This document shows, piece by piece, positions 42,348 through 53,432 of a stretch of DNA of 64,000 nt. Numbering within the stretch: position 1 is the stretch's first letter; each line of letters begins with the position of its first letter. The position numbers and the translations under genes are program-made. The stretch covers positions 1 through 64,000 of the forward strand of contig NZ_JAQWFR010000005.1 of assembly GCF_029238675.1 (NCBI RefSeq). The letters run 5' to 3'. The notes below the pieces were generated by a model. The model worked only from the letters and a program-made list of their open reading frames with translations, was not told the origin of the DNA and made no database searches. This stretch comes from Oceanicoccus sp. GTDB lineage: Bacteria; Pseudomonadota; Gammaproteobacteria; Pseudomonadales; Dasaniaceae.

Positions 42348-43001
42348 ATGCTGAAGAAAGAACGGGTTGAATATATTCAAAACAAATTGCAATCCCTTTA
42401 CCCAACTCAACCTATCCCCCTCGACCACAAAGATCCCTATACCCTGCTGGTCGCTGTACTGCTCTCCGCCCAATGCACCGATGAACGGGTAAACCAAGTC
42501 ACCCCCGCCCTGTTTAAACTGGCGGACAATCCCTTTGATATGGCTAAGAAAAAAGTCGACGACATCAAAGCCATTATCCGCCCCTGCGGCCTCTCGCCGA
42601 AAAAATCCAAAGCTATTAAAGTGCTGTCTGAAATGCTGGTGGAACACTATGACGGCGAAGTACCCGCCGATATGGACGCTTTAGAAGAATTACCGGGGGT
42701 CGGCCACAAGACAGCCAGCGTAGTGATGTCGCAGGCCTTTGGCGTGCCGGCCTTTCCGGTGGATACCCATATCCACCGTCTGGCACAACGTTGGGGCCTG
42801 ACCAGCGGCAAAAATGTTACCCAAACAGAGAAGGATCTAAAACGTTTATTCCCAGAGAAAAAGTGGAACGCTTTGCATCTGCAAATTATTTATTATGGCC
42901 GGGAATACTGCAGCGCCCGAGGCTGCGATGGCACCGTCTGTGAAATCTGCACTCAATGCTACCCCAACCGAAAAAACCCCAAGAAAACCAAAAAGCCTTA
43001 A
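42348..43001 (+). CDS. nth: endonuclease III
   Basis: 217 aa; LPGVGHKTASVVMSQAFGVPAFPVDTHIHRLAQRWGL and C-terminal 4-Cys cluster. Confidence 0.96.
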   Translation: MLKKERVEYIQNKLQSLYPTQPIPLDHKDPYTLLVAVLLSAQCTDERVNQVTPALFKLADNPFDMAKKKVDDIKAIIRPCGLSPKKSKAIKVLSEMLVEHYDGEVPADMDALEELPGVGHKTASVVMSQAFGVPAFPVDTHIHRLAQRWGLTSGKNVTQTEKDLKRLFPEKKWNALHLQIIYYGREYCSARGCDGTVCEICTQCYPNRKNPKKTKKP

Positions 43002-43043
43002 GTTGCAATTATCCGCTTCTATCTAATAGGTGTATGCACTTGT

Positions 43044-43469
43044 ATGACTAACCGTACCAGCTTCTCCTACGGTAAAAATCTTGCTATTCTTGCCCGCCTT
43101 CAGCAACCGAAAAACAGGGCCCAACCCGTGACCACCCTCTACGGCATTAAAAACTGCGACACTGTGAAGAAAGCCCGCAAATGGCTGGACCAACAAGGTG
43201 CGGACTATCAATTCCATGACTTTCGTGAAACCCCCATCACCCAGCGGCAGGTAAAAGCGTGGATTGAACAATTGGGCTGGGACACCGTGGTCAATAAACG
43301 CAGCACCAGCTGGAAACAGCTGAGCGAAGAACAGCGCAATAGCATGAACGAAAGCTCAGCCATTGCAGCTATTATGGAAAACCCAACACTGGTTAAACGC
43401 CCCCTGCTGGACAGGGACGGCGAATTTTCTGTGGGCTTCAACGCCAGCACTTACCAGGATATTTTCTAA
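43044..43469 (+). CDS. ArsC/Spx/YffB-family protein
   Basis: VTTLYGIKNCDTVKKARKWLDQQGADYQFHDFRETPIT; start probably around 43128-43131 rather than 43044. Confidence 0.88.
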   Translation: MTNRTSFSYGKNLAILARLQQPKNRAQPVTTLYGIKNCDTVKKARKWLDQQGADYQFHDFRETPITQRQVKAWIEQLGWDTVVNKRSTSWKQLSEEQRNSMNESSAIAAIMENPTLVKRPLLDRDGEFSVGFNASTYQDIF

Positions 43470-43500
43470 TTTTTAATCATTTAATCGTTATAGGTGAAAC

Positions 43501-44538
43501 ATGAGCGAACAACTTTTTAGTATTGGACTGGGCGTAGGCACCCAAAACGCCAAAGGCGAATGGCTAGAAGTCTATTATGCCCAACCACTACTCAACCCCA
43601 GCGCTGCATTGGCCGAAGCCGTTGGCGCCAGCGTTAATTATCAGGGCGGCAACCAGGCCATCAGTCTCGACAAAGGTCAACTGGGCACACTGGAAGCAGC
43701 TTTAACCGCTGCCGGCGAAGCAGACCAGGCAGCTATCGTTAATGCCTTGAAAACCAGCAGCCGACCTTTGGTAGCCACCATCCTGGCCACTGATGACAAT
43801 CCTGCATCCGTGCCAGAAGGTTACTTAAAGCTGCAACTGCTTTCACACCGCTTAGTCAAACCACACGGTATTAACCTGAACGGTTTATTCGGTGCACTGC
43901 CCAATGTAGCCTGGACAAACAAAGGCGCCATTGATCTGGATGAATTGCCTGAAGCACAATTACAGGCACGCCTGAACGGCGAATTACTCAGCGTCGACTG
44001 TGTCGATAAATTTCCTAAAATGACCAACTATGTAGTACCCGCTGGTGTGCGCATTGCCCACACCGCCAGAGTAAGACTGGGTGCTTATATTGGTGAAGGC
44101 ACCACCATTATGCATGAAGGGTTTGTTAACTTTAATGCGGGTACTGATGGCCCGGGCATGATCGAAGGTCGTATTTCTGCTGGCGTATTTGTAGGTTCAG
44201 GTTCTGACCTTGGTGGCGGTAGCTCTACCATGGGTACACTATCTGGAGGCGGCAACATTGTCATTTCTGTCGGCAAAGAATGCCTGTTAGGTGCCAACGC
44301 GGGTATTGGTATTCCATTAGGTGACCGCTGTACTGTTGAGTCTGGCCTTTATATTACTGCGGGTACCAAAGTCACCATGCTGGATGACCAGAACAATGTG
44401 GTTGAAACGGCTAAGGCGAGAGACCTGGCGGGAAAATCAGATTTATTATTCCGTAGAAACTCTGCAACGGGTGCAGTCGAATGTTTAACCAATAAAACGG
44501 CGGTTGAATTAAACCAGGAACTACACGCCAATAACTAA
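43501..44538 (+). CDS. dapD: 2,3,4,5-tetrahydropyridine-2,6-dicarboxylate N-succinyltransferase
   Basis: 345 aa; MSEQLFSIGLGVGTQNAKGEWLEVYYAQP and hexapeptide repeat GFVNFNAGTDGPGMIEGRISAGVFVGSGSDLGGGSSTMGTLSGG. Confidence 0.95.
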   Translation: MSEQLFSIGLGVGTQNAKGEWLEVYYAQPLLNPSAALAEAVGASVNYQGGNQAISLDKGQLGTLEAALTAAGEADQAAIVNALKTSSRPLVATILATDDNPASVPEGYLKLQLLSHRLVKPHGINLNGLFGALPNVAWTNKGAIDLDELPEAQLQARLNGELLSVDCVDKFPKMTNYVVPAGVRIAHTARVRLGAYIGEGTTIMHEGFVNFNAGTDGPGMIEGRISAGVFVGSGSDLGGGSSTMGTLSGGGNIVISVGKECLLGANAGIGIPLGDRCTVESGLYITAGTKVTMLDDQNNVVETAKARDLAGKSDLLFRRNSATGAVECLTNKTAVELNQELHANN

Positions 44539-44581
44539 ACCTTTAAGCCAGGCCTCTAAGCAAGGCCTCTGTGCTTTTCTT

Positions 44582-45286
44582 CTACCAGCCCATAGTCGCT
44601 TTAACAAAAGGCACTGTTAAGCGACGCTGCTCTTTTAAAGAAGCATGGTCCAGAATATCCAGTACGTCTAACAGGGCCTCCATGTCGCGCTGGCAACGGT
44701 GATAGATAAACTGCATCACCTCATCATTCAATTCAAGACCCCGTCCTTCGGCACGTAACTGAATAGCCGCAATTCGCTGCTCATCAGTCAGTGGTTTTAA
44801 CTGAAAAACAGCCCCCCAACTCAAGCGCGACGCCAAATCTGCCAGGGCTGTATTTAGCTCCCGCACGGCAGCATTGGCACTAATCACCAAAGCGACCTGT
44901 TGCTCCTGTAAACGATTAAACAAATGAAATAAGGCTTGCTCCCAGGCACTGTCCCCCATCACCGCATCGATATCATCCAGGCAGACCAGTGATAACTGCT
45001 CCAGACCTTCAAACAATTCTTCCGGTGGGTAATCCCGCAATTCCTGTAGGGGCAAATAGACTGACGCCAAACCCGCTTCATCCGCCTGATGGCAAGCCGC
45101 CTGCAATAAATGACTGGCACCTGCGCCCCTGGCACCATAGAGATAAATATAACGCTCGCCCTGCCCCGCTAACTGAACGCGTAGCGTCTCAACCAGCAAA
45201 GCATTATCACCCCCATAGAAATTATCAAAGGTCGTATCATCGCGCAGCTGGACAGCCAGCGGTAATTGCTCAAAAGTAAAACTCAT
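44582..45286 (-). CDS. hda: DnaA regulatory inactivator Hda
   Basis: 234 aa; DnaA-like AAA protein, FDNFYGGDNALLVETLRVQLAGQGERYIYLYGARGAGASHLLQA. Confidence 0.93.
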   Translation of the reverse strand: MSFTFEQLPLAVQLRDDTTFDNFYGGDNALLVETLRVQLAGQGERYIYLYGARGAGASHLLQAACHQADEAGLASVYLPLQELRDYPPEELFEGLEQLSLVCLDDIDAVMGDSAWEQALFHLFNRLQEQQVALVISANAAVRELNTALADLASRLSWGAVFQLKPLTDEQRIAAIQLRAEGRGLELNDEVMQFIYHRCQRDMEALLDVLDILDHASLKEQRRLTVPFVKATMGW

Positions 45287-45321
45287 AAACCGTACATCTA
45301 ATTCCTGTCAGGGCATTTTCT

Positions 45322-46389
45322 TTAGGGGGCGTTGTCTGCTGTATAAAGCTTGCTGTCTTTATAGCTGGTATGGGCATGGCGCAACAACACCATCACCACC
45401 GCAGCAACAGGTAAAGCCAATAACACACCGGTAAAACCGGCAAGCTGGCCGCCGGCCATAATCGCAAAAATAACCGCTACCGGATGCAAACCAATTCTAT
45501 CGCCCACCAATAACGGAGTAAGCACCATACCTTCTAATATTTGCCCAATGGCAAATACCACACCCACCGCCAGTAACATCGGCAATTCATAAAACTGAAA
45601 CCAGGCCGCAATGCCGGCAACAGTGATGCCAACAATAAAACCCATATAGGGCACTATGCTGGCAAGGCCCGCGATTAAGCCTAAAATAAAGGCCAAATCC
45701 AAACCCACAAACTTTAAGCCAATACTGTAAATAATCCCCAATGCCAACATCACCAATAGCTGGCCACGGATAAAAGCGCCCAGGATCTCATCACACTCGG
45801 TGGCCAGTTGCACCACTGTAGGCTCAACAGAGCGAGGTAATAAATCCCGCAGATGGGCCATCACAATATCCCAGTCCCGCAGCAAATAAAAAGTCACTAC
45901 CGGAATCAATACCAGGTTGGCTAGCCATGTCATCATCGCCAGGCTTGAACCGGCCACCTTTGACCATAGCGTCCCAAGCAAGCCTCCCGCGGACATCCAG
46001 TTTTCAGTCAGCACGGTTTTAAACTGGGTAATGGGCAAACTGTCTTTGGGTAAATTCAGGGTTTGCTGTAGCCAGGGAATAAGCACATCCTGAATAGCAT
46101 GCAGCCACTGGGGTATTTTGGTTGCCAATAAATCCAGCTGCCGACCCAATAGTGGAATCGTTAGCAGCACCAGCACAATCAATACCGAGCTTAGCCCCAC
46201 AAACACCAACGACACCGCCAGGGTACGCCCAAGTCCACGCGCCTCTAACCGATCTGCTAAGGGGTCGCCAAGATAGGCCAGCAAAGTACCCACCAGAAAG
46301 GGCATCAATATCGGCTCTAACAACCCAACAAACAGCACTGCCAAAGCCAGTGCCAGCAGCGCCCATACCCGTTGTATATCTGTCATCAA
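45322..46389 (-). CDS. AI-2E family transporter (PerM-like)
   Basis: 355 aa polytopic membrane protein; LEPILMPFLVGTLLAYLGDPLADRLEARGLGRTLAV. Confidence 0.92.
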   Translation of the reverse strand: MMTDIQRVWALLALALAVLFVGLLEPILMPFLVGTLLAYLGDPLADRLEARGLGRTLAVSLVFVGLSSVLIVLVLLTIPLLGRQLDLLATKIPQWLHAIQDVLIPWLQQTLNLPKDSLPITQFKTVLTENWMSAGGLLGTLWSKVAGSSLAMMTWLANLVLIPVVTFYLLRDWDIVMAHLRDLLPRSVEPTVVQLATECDEILGAFIRGQLLVMLALGIIYSIGLKFVGLDLAFILGLIAGLASIVPYMGFIVGITVAGIAAWFQFYELPMLLAVGVVFAIGQILEGMVLTPLLVGDRIGLHPVAVIFAIMAGGQLAGFTGVLLALPVAAVVMVLLRHAHTSYKDSKLYTADNAP

Positions 46390-46437
46390 TTTATTCCCTT
46401 ATTGAAAAATTTAAGGTGCAAGATTTAAGGTCAAGAC

Positions 46438-47550
46438 TTAAGAGGAAGGCCAAAAATAGTCCAGCACAATATCATAATCACCCTGATAGCTACCCGATAT
46501 CTGGGGCTGAATTTTTTTATCCAGGGCAAAAGATTGCTCTAACTGTGTCAGCAAGCCATCGGCTACCAGGCGAACAATAATCTCATCCCCCTCGACACTT
46601 AATACATTAGCATGGCGAACCGCCGCAACCGATTCCAGATAGTTAATCGCCCGGGCATAATTAATAAAATCATCAATACCGCTGAGCCTTAGTAGTACGC
46701 CATTGTCGGCGATATTAACTGGCGCGATAGCGTATTGCTGAGCCAACAACTGCGCCACCTGATCAATAGCTACCGCTATATAATCGTTAGCTGCCATGGC
46801 TTCGGCATCAAAACTCTGTCGCTGCTCCGCATAGTTATACTGCCAACTCCCCAGCCACTCGCCATTGGTTAGCAAGCTAACACGGCCAAACAATACTGTA
46901 TCCGCCTGATAGCGTTCAGCGGCGGCATTGGCCTTTGGGTGATTCAATTGCCAGAGTTGGCTGGTGGAAACCGCCACCATATCTTCCAGATCCAGTGTCG
47001 GTAATTTAATCGCCAAACCCCGGCGCTGCGCATTGATAGTGATGGCCTGAATAATATCGGCATCGGTCTCGGCATTGGCAAAGCGGCGTTTATTGCCCTC
47101 GGCTACCACCAGCCATAGTAATACCGTGGGGCGATTACTGGACCATAGGGGTAAACCGGCTGCGCGCAGGGTGGCATCTACCAGCTTGGGTTCAAATTCA
47201 ATTACCGCGTACAGCTGTTCAGTGGGCTGGTCAGGCTTATCCTCGGTCTTATCAGCCTGCCAAACTAACCCGGGGCGGGTTTCATAGCGGAACTGCCTGG
47301 TATATTGAGTGGCTTTTTTAAGGGCTGCTTTGATGGCCGACTGCTGCGCCAACCCGGCATCGCCGGAAACACGGACAAACACCGTACTCAAGCCCTCACG
47401 GGTGGCCCGTCGCAGTTCCTGGCTGGACTGGGACGCTACCGGTACCGCGATATCATAGAGGCCATCTACCTGCTCAGCAGCAGTCAGCAGCGGAAAAAAC
47501 AGGCTCAATGCTATAGCAAGCTTGCAAATGATCAAATGTCGAAAAAACAA
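46438..47550 (-). CDS. DUF2066 domain-containing protein
   Basis: 370 aa; signal peptide, VDGLYDIAVPVASQSSQELRRATREGLSTVFVRVSGD; located next to perM-like and purM genes. Confidence 0.88.
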   Translation of the reverse strand: MFFRHLIICKLAIALSLFFPLLTAAEQVDGLYDIAVPVASQSSQELRRATREGLSTVFVRVSGDAGLAQQSAIKAALKKATQYTRQFRYETRPGLVWQADKTEDKPDQPTEQLYAVIEFEPKLVDATLRAAGLPLWSSNRPTVLLWLVVAEGNKRRFANAETDADIIQAITINAQRRGLAIKLPTLDLEDMVAVSTSQLWQLNHPKANAAAERYQADTVLFGRVSLLTNGEWLGSWQYNYAEQRQSFDAEAMAANDYIAVAIDQVAQLLAQQYAIAPVNIADNGVLLRLSGIDDFINYARAINYLESVAAVRHANVLSVEGDEIIVRLVADGLLTQLEQSFALDKKIQPQISGSYQGDYDIVLDYFWPSS

Positions 47551-47746
47551 AATAGCTTATCCCAAACCGGTGATTTATGGAGCGCATTGTAGCAATCTCA
47601 ATCAGTCAGTACAGCTTTGATCACGATTACGGCAAAGAACCGAATTTATAGTCGTACTCCAGCGGCATTCAAGCTAAAATAGCGCGCCTGTAAACAGACC
47701 CTCTAACACTGAACCCTTAAGACCAAAACAAGAGCCCAGCCAATCC

Positions 47747-48799
47747 ATGAGCGAACAAACTCCCAAACAATCCCTGAGCTATAAAGATGCCGGCGTAGAT
47801 ATCGATGCTGGTAACGCCCTGGTTGACCGTATCAAACACGTCGCCAGGCGCACCCGTCGCCCCGAGGTGATGGCCGGTCTGGGAGGCTTTGGCGCCCTGT
47901 GTGAAATCCCTGAAGGCTATAAGCAGCCAGTACTGGTCTCCGGCACCGACGGTGTAGGTACTAAATTGCGACTGGCCATGGATCTGGGTATCCATAACAC
48001 CATCGGTATCGACCTGGTGGCCATGTGTGTTAATGACCTGATTGTAGCCGGTGCAGAACCGCTGTTTTTCCTCGACTACTACGCCACCGGTAAACTGAAT
48101 GTTGATACTGCCGCGGCCGTGGTTGAAGGAATTGGCAAGGGTTGTGAATTATCCGGCTGTTCATTGGTTGGCGGCGAAACCGCTGAAATGCCCGGTATGT
48201 ACGAAGGCGAAGACTACGACCTGGCAGGCTTCTGTGTCGGCGTAGCAGAAAAGTCCGAGATTATTGATGGCAGCAAAGTCAGCACCGGCGACACACTGAT
48301 TGGCCTGGCCTCATCCGGCCCTCACTCCAATGGCTATTCCTTAATCCGTAAAATTATCGAAGTCAGCGGTGCTGACCTTAGCCAAAGCGCTGGTGATAAA
48401 ACCCTGGCAGAAGCTTTAATGGCCCCCACCCAGATTTACGTTAAGGCGATCCTGGCATTAATGAAAAGCTGCTCTGTTAACGCACTCTCCCATATTACCG
48501 GCGGTGGTTTACTGGAAAACATCCCCCGCGTATTGCCTGACAATGCCAAAGCGGTGATCGATCTAAACAGCTGGCAAATGCCCGAAGTATTTAACTGGCT
48601 GCAAGAGCAAGGCAATGTTGATGCCGTTGAAATGTACCGCACCTTTAACTGCGGCGTAGGAATGGTGTTAGCGGTACCTGGCAGTGAAGCCGAGCAAGCA
48701 CTGGCGGTATTAAAAGAACAGGGCGAAACCCCTTGGGTGATTGGCCAGATTGCCGCTGCGGCAGAAGGCGAAGAACAGGTAGAATTGCAAGGGCTATAA
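47747..48799 (+). CDS. purM: phosphoribosylformylglycinamidine cyclo-ligase
   Basis: 350 aa; [41 protein letters not shown]. Confidence 0.97.
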   Translation: MSEQTPKQSLSYKDAGVDIDAGNALVDRIKHVARRTRRPEVMAGLGGFGALCEIPEGYKQPVLVSGTDGVGTKLRLAMDLGIHNTIGIDLVAMCVNDLIVAGAEPLFFLDYYATGKLNVDTAAAVVEGIGKGCELSGCSLVGGETAEMPGMYEGEDYDLAGFCVGVAEKSEIIDGSKVSTGDTLIGLASSGPHSNGYSLIRKIIEVSGADLSQSAGDKTLAEALMAPTQIYVKAILALMKSCSVNALSHITGGGLLENIPRVLPDNAKAVIDLNSWQMPEVFNWLQEQGNVDAVEMYRTFNCGVGMVLAVPGSEAEQALAVLKEQGETPWVIGQIAAAAEGEEQVELQGL

Positions 48800-49462
48800 T
48801 TGATGAGTGCCTCTACCTCCCCTTGCAAACTGGTTATCCTGGTTTCTGGCAGCGGCTCCAACCTGCAATCGTTTATTGATGGCATCAACAACGGCAGCCT
48901 GTCTGCTGATATCGCTGCGGTATTTAGCAACCGTCCCAAGGCCTATGGCCTTGAGCGTGCAGCCAATGCTGGTATAGCCACTGAAGCTATTGACCACACC
49001 GAGTTTGAAAGCCGCGAAGCCTTTGATGCCAAACTAATGGAGCGCATCGACAGCTACTCCCCCGACCTGGTTATCCTCGCCGGCTTTATGCGCATACTTA
49101 CACCGGGCTTTGTGCAAAATTATCACGGCCGCTTATTGAACATTCATCCTTCATTGTTGCCCAAGTACCCAGGCCTGCACACCCACCAGCGCGCTATTGA
49201 CGCCGGTGACCCGCAAACCGGAGCCACCGTACACTTTGTGACTGAAGAGCTGGACGGAGGCCCTGCCATTATTCAGGCGGCCGTTAATATAGAAACCGGT
49301 GACACCGCTGAGACACTGGCTAAACGTGTACTCACTAAAGAACATATTATCTACCCGCAGGCAGCGCAGTGGTTTGCTGAAGGTAGACTAACACTGGAGT
49401 CTAATAATGCCATACTGGATAACACCCCACTCTCCGCTGGCGGCTATCAATATAACGATTAG
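48800..49462 (+). CDS. purN: phosphoribosylglycinamide formyltransferase
   Basis: 220 aa; LVILVSGSGSNLQSFIDGI, LNIHPSLLPKYPGLHTHQRAIDAGD. Confidence 0.97.
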   Translation: MMSASTSPCKLVILVSGSGSNLQSFIDGINNGSLSADIAAVFSNRPKAYGLERAANAGIATEAIDHTEFESREAFDAKLMERIDSYSPDLVILAGFMRILTPGFVQNYHGRLLNIHPSLLPKYPGLHTHQRAIDAGDPQTGATVHFVTEELDGGPAIIQAAVNIETGDTAETLAKRVLTKEHIIYPQAAQWFAEGRLTLESNNAILDNTPLSAGGYQYND

Positions 49463-50186
49463 ACGTATCCTGCTAGCTGCATTGCTACTGGGACCCCCTG
49501 CCCTGGCCAATGCGAACCCCACCCATTCTATAAAGCCCTACAAAGCCATCTACAGCAGTAAAGTAAAAGGCGTGGCGGCGGAAGTGGAGCAAACCCTCAA
49601 CAAAACCGACAACCAGCAATGGCAGCTGCGCAGCTATGCCTCTATGCTATTAACCAGTATTGAAAAAAAAGCGACCTTTGTCATAAAAGGCAATCAACTA
49701 ATACCTCTTAGCTACCACTCCAGCAACGGGCTAATCAGTCAACGAAATAGCGAACTGGTATTTGATACAGAAAACCAAACCGTGCTTGATCAGCTACATG
49801 GCAAAGAAGCCCTGCCATTGATAGAAAACACCTTTGATCATTTAAGCTTTCAGTCGCAACTGCGTTTGGATTTATTAAACGATGCACACTTCAAGCAAAA
49901 AACCTATCACCTGATTGATCGCAGCAAACTCAAAACCTACCAGGTCAAAAAACTGGGTGAAGAAACTATTACTACACCACTGGGTACCTTTACTGCGGTT
50001 AAGTTAGAACAGCGCCGCCCCAACAAAAATAAATACATCCTAATATGGCTAGCCAAAGACTGGGATTATTTTTTACTGCGCATCGTCAGGATTAAAGAGG
50101 GTAAAGAAGAATATCAAATTGATTTAAAAACTGCCGAGCTGGATGGGCAGATGATAAAAAGTATAGAGGGCATCAAAACCGAATAA
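49407..50186 (+). CDS. DUF3108 domain-containing exported protein
   Basis: 259 aa; signal peptide, SIKPYKAIYSSKVKGVAAEVEQTL; overlaps the purN 3' end. Confidence 0.85.
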   Translation: MPYWITPHSPLAAINITIRRILLAALLLGPPALANANPTHSIKPYKAIYSSKVKGVAAEVEQTLNKTDNQQWQLRSYASMLLTSIEKKATFVIKGNQLIPLSYHSSNGLISQRNSELVFDTENQTVLDQLHGKEALPLIENTFDHLSFQSQLRLDLLNDAHFKQKTYHLIDRSKLKTYQVKKLGEETITTPLGTFTAVKLEQRRPNKNKYILIWLAKDWDYFLLRIVRIKEGKEEYQIDLKTAELDGQMIKSIEGIKTE

Positions 50187-50195
50187 ACACTATCG

Positions 50196-51377
50196 TTAAC
50201 ATACCTCAAACAAACCCGCCGCGCCCATACCACCACCAACACACATAGTAATCACCACATACTTTACCCCGCGGCGGCGGCCTTCAATCAATGCATGCCC
50301 CACCATGCGAGCACCACTCATTCCATAAGGGTGGCCAATCGAAATCGCACCGCCATTGACATTGAGTCGCTCAATAGGAATACCCAGGTGATCACGACAA
50401 TAAAGCACCTGCACAGCAAAGGCTTCGTTTAATTCCCACAGACCGATATCATCAATGCTTAAACCGTGGTGCTTTAGCAATTTGGGTATAGCCCATATCG
50501 GACCAATACCCATTTCATCCGGCTCACAACCGGCGACGGCCATACCTCGATAAACCCCTAACGGCTGCAAACCCCTTTGTTCAGCTAATTGGCTACTCAT
50601 CAGCACACAAGCCGAGGCACCGTCCGATAACTGCGAAGCATTACCTGCCGTTATCGAACCACCGTCAATCACAGCATTCAGGCTGGCCAGATTGTCCAAC
50701 TGGGTTTGCGGGCGGTTGCCTTCATCTTTGCTTAGCAATACTTCCTCGTAGCTAAGCTCTTTAGTTTCTTGATCAATAACAGATTTTATCGCATTAACCG
50801 AAACAATCTCTTGATCAAAAGCCCCTGCGGCTTGTGCAGCCGCCGTACGCTGCTGGCTTAACAGTGCATATTCATCCTGTGCTTCACGGCTAATGTTATA
50901 ACGCCTGGCTACCACTTCTGCGGTTTCCAGCATCGGCCTGTAAATATCGGGGGCTATCTCCAATAGGTCCGGGTCTTCAGCACGAAAGTTATTCATATGC
51001 TCATTCTGCACTAGTGAAATACTTTCTATACCCCCCGCCACCGCAATGGACTGACCATCAAGAATAATCTGTTTGGCGGCGGTGGCAATAGCCATTAAAC
51101 CGGAGGAGCACTGACGCTCAATAGACATGGCTGGCACAGTGACGGGCAAACCTGCCCGCAGTGCTATTTGCCGAGCGACATTCATACCGGTTGTGCCCTG
51201 CTGCAGCGCACAACCGAATACACAGTCATCCACTTCGGCGAACTCAATACCTGCACGCTCAAGGGCAGCTTTAACGGGAATCGCACCCAGGCTTGGGCCA
51301 TTGATATTATTAAAGGCTCCCCTATAGGCTTTAGCAATGGGAGTGCGGGCGGTGGAAACAATAACAGCTTCGTTCAT
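50196..51377 (-). CDS. thiolase family acetyl-CoA C-acyltransferase
   Basis: 393 aa; [52 protein letters not shown]. Confidence 0.95.
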   Translation of the reverse strand: MNEAVIVSTARTPIAKAYRGAFNNINGPSLGAIPVKAALERAGIEFAEVDDCVFGCALQQGTTGMNVARQIALRAGLPVTVPAMSIERQCSSGLMAIATAAKQIILDGQSIAVAGGIESISLVQNEHMNNFRAEDPDLLEIAPDIYRPMLETAEVVARRYNISREAQDEYALLSQQRTAAAQAAGAFDQEIVSVNAIKSVIDQETKELSYEEVLLSKDEGNRPQTQLDNLASLNAVIDGGSITAGNASQLSDGASACVLMSSQLAEQRGLQPLGVYRGMAVAGCEPDEMGIGPIWAIPKLLKHHGLSIDDIGLWELNEAFAVQVLYCRDHLGIPIERLNVNGGAISIGHPYGMSGARMVGHALIEGRRRGVKYVVITMCVGGGMGAAGLFEVC

Positions 51378-51426
51378 AGATATACCTGATAATAGTCGCG
51401 GGTAAAAACCTACTGACTATAGACAT

Positions 51427-51454
51427 AAAAAAAGCCGCTAAGTAGCGGCTTTTT
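51427..51454. terminator. bidirectional-type intrinsic terminator
   Basis: AAAAAAAGCCGCTAagTAGCGGCTTTTT between the thiolase and sat genes. Confidence 0.85.
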
Positions 51455-51472
51455 ATAAATCAGGGCTTGGGT

Positions 51473-52663
51473 TTAACTATCTAAACCCTGATAGTAATCC
51501 ATTAGGATTTGAGCGCACTCAGGTCGAGAAAACTCAGGCGGTGGTGCAATACCGTTGCCCAGCATTTCACGGACCTTGGTACCTGACAGCAGGATAAAAT
51601 CATCCTTGCCGTGATCAGGAGCGTCTTTCATCATAATAACTTTGTCCAGTTTCTTGGAGTAAGCCGTATGGTCAGCGCGGTAGATTTCAATCTCCAGAGC
51701 ACCTTCAGGGACTTTTTCATCAAAGATGGTTTGCGCATCAAAGCCGCCGTAGTAGTCGCCAACACCGGCGTGGTCACGGCCGACAATAAAGTGGGTACAA
51801 CCACAGTTCTGGCGGAATACGGCGTGCAGTACCGCTTCACGTGGGCCGGCGTACAACATATCAAAGCCGTAACCGGTGATCATCACCGTATTGGCCGGGA
51901 AGTAAACCTCTACCATTTTACGGATACAGTTATCGCGCACATCAGCTGGAATATCACCCGGCTTCAATTTACCCAACAGCATATGAATCAGGATACCGTC
52001 GCTGCCCAAGTCTTCCTGCGCCATGCGGCAGAGTTCTTCGTGGGCGCGGTGCATGGGGTTACGGGTTTGGAAGGCTACAGCTTTTTTCCAACCGCGCTCG
52101 GTCATTTCGTTGCGAATTTCTACCGCGGTGCGGAAGGTATCCGGGAAATCGGTTTGGAAGTAGCTGAAGTTTAGTACCTGGATAGCGCCAGATAGCAGGT
52201 TATTGCCCTGCCCTTTAAAGGCAGCTACACCTGGGTGCTCAGGGTCCAGGGTGCCGAAAATATTCTCAGCCATAAAATCAATTTGCTCATCGCTAACCGT
52301 TTCAATCGCATCGATATCCATAATGGCCAACACAGGGTTGCCTTCAACATTAGGGTCACGCAGCGCAATCCGCTTGGCATCACCAATAGAGCTGATATCG
52401 TTATTAAGGTTAACAATGGGCACAGGCCAGAATAAACCGTCGGTGGTGTGCAGATTTTCTGCCACGGCCAAAGAATCGGCCAGGTTCATATAACCGGTTA
52501 ACGGAGTGAAGTAGCCAGCGCCCAGCATTACAGCATTGGCGGCGGCGGCAGAACTGACCAGCAGTGAAGGCAGGGTTGCTGCTTCGGCATTCAGGGCGTG
52601 GTGTTGTTCAGTATCGTAGACGAATAATGGTTTTAGCTCGTCTGCACCATGGGGTTTAATCAT
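51473..52663 (-). CDS. sat: sulfate adenylyltransferase (Sat-type ATP sulfurylase)
   Basis: 396 aa; AFQTRNPMHRAHEELCR and FIVGRDHAGVGDYYG. Confidence 0.96.
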   Translation of the reverse strand: MIKPHGADELKPLFVYDTEQHHALNAEAATLPSLLVSSAAAANAVMLGAGYFTPLTGYMNLADSLAVAENLHTTDGLFWPVPIVNLNNDISSIGDAKRIALRDPNVEGNPVLAIMDIDAIETVSDEQIDFMAENIFGTLDPEHPGVAAFKGQGNNLLSGAIQVLNFSYFQTDFPDTFRTAVEIRNEMTERGWKKAVAFQTRNPMHRAHEELCRMAQEDLGSDGILIHMLLGKLKPGDIPADVRDNCIRKMVEVYFPANTVMITGYGFDMLYAGPREAVLHAVFRQNCGCTHFIVGRDHAGVGDYYGGFDAQTIFDEKVPEGALEIEIYRADHTAYSKKLDKVIMMKDAPDHGKDDFILLSGTKVREMLGNGIAPPPEFSRPECAQILMDYYQGLDS

Positions 52664-52698
52664 TGATCTTTCCTTTTGCTTTTACTTTCGCTTTTAAA

Positions 52699-53316
52699 TT
52701 AGGCGGATAAGAGGCCGCGTTCTTCCAGCAGAGCAAGCAGTACGCTCACTTCCTCTTCCAAAGACATTTCATGACTGTTGAGCACCACTTCTGCGTTTAG
52801 AGGCTCTTCGTAGGGGTCAGAGATACCGGTAAAGTTTGGAATCTCACCGGCGCGGGCTTTCTTATACAAGCCCTTGGGGTCACGGCTTTCGGCCACATCT
52901 AATGGGACGTCCACAAAGACTTCGATAAACTGCATACCAGCAGCTTCGTGGAGTTCTCGGACTAAGTCGCGGTCAGCGCGGTAGGGGCTGACAAAGCTGG
53001 ACAGGGTAATCACACCCACATCCACAAACAGTTTGGAAATTTCACCGATGCGGCGAATATTTTCAGTGCGATCTTCAGCGCTAAAGCCCAGGTTTTTGTT
53101 GATACCCAGGCGGATATTGTCGCCATCAAGTCGGTAGGTCAGTTTGCCTTTGGCGGTCAGGGCCTGCTCAAGGGCTACGGCTACGGTGCTTTTACCGCTG
53201 CCGGAAAGGCCGGTAAACCAGAGGGTAGCGCCTTTTTGGTTAAGGATTTTGTTACGGTCTTCGCGGGTGACGTCACCCTCGTGCCAGTGGACATTGGTCG
53301 CTTTTTGTTCAGTCAT
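52699..53316 (-). CDS. cysC: adenylylsulfate kinase
   Basis: 205 aa; LWFTGLSGSGKSTVAVALEQAL, LDGDNIRLGINKNLGFSAEDRTENIRR. Confidence 0.97.
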   Translation of the reverse strand: MTEQKATNVHWHEGDVTREDRNKILNQKGATLWFTGLSGSGKSTVAVALEQALTAKGKLTYRLDGDNIRLGINKNLGFSAEDRTENIRRIGEISKLFVDVGVITLSSFVSPYRADRDLVRELHEAAGMQFIEVFVDVPLDVAESRDPKGLYKKARAGEIPNFTGISDPYEEPLNAEVVLNSHEMSLEEEVSVLLALLEERGLLSA

Positions 53317-53432
53317 GCTATTCTCGGCCCTGGTTTACGGGTTTATTAATCAGCTTGTTAGATTTTTGGGAGCGCGGAGTGTACATGATTTGTCCGTTTA
53401 TAGCCAAAGCAATGGCTGTGAATATGCTCCTG

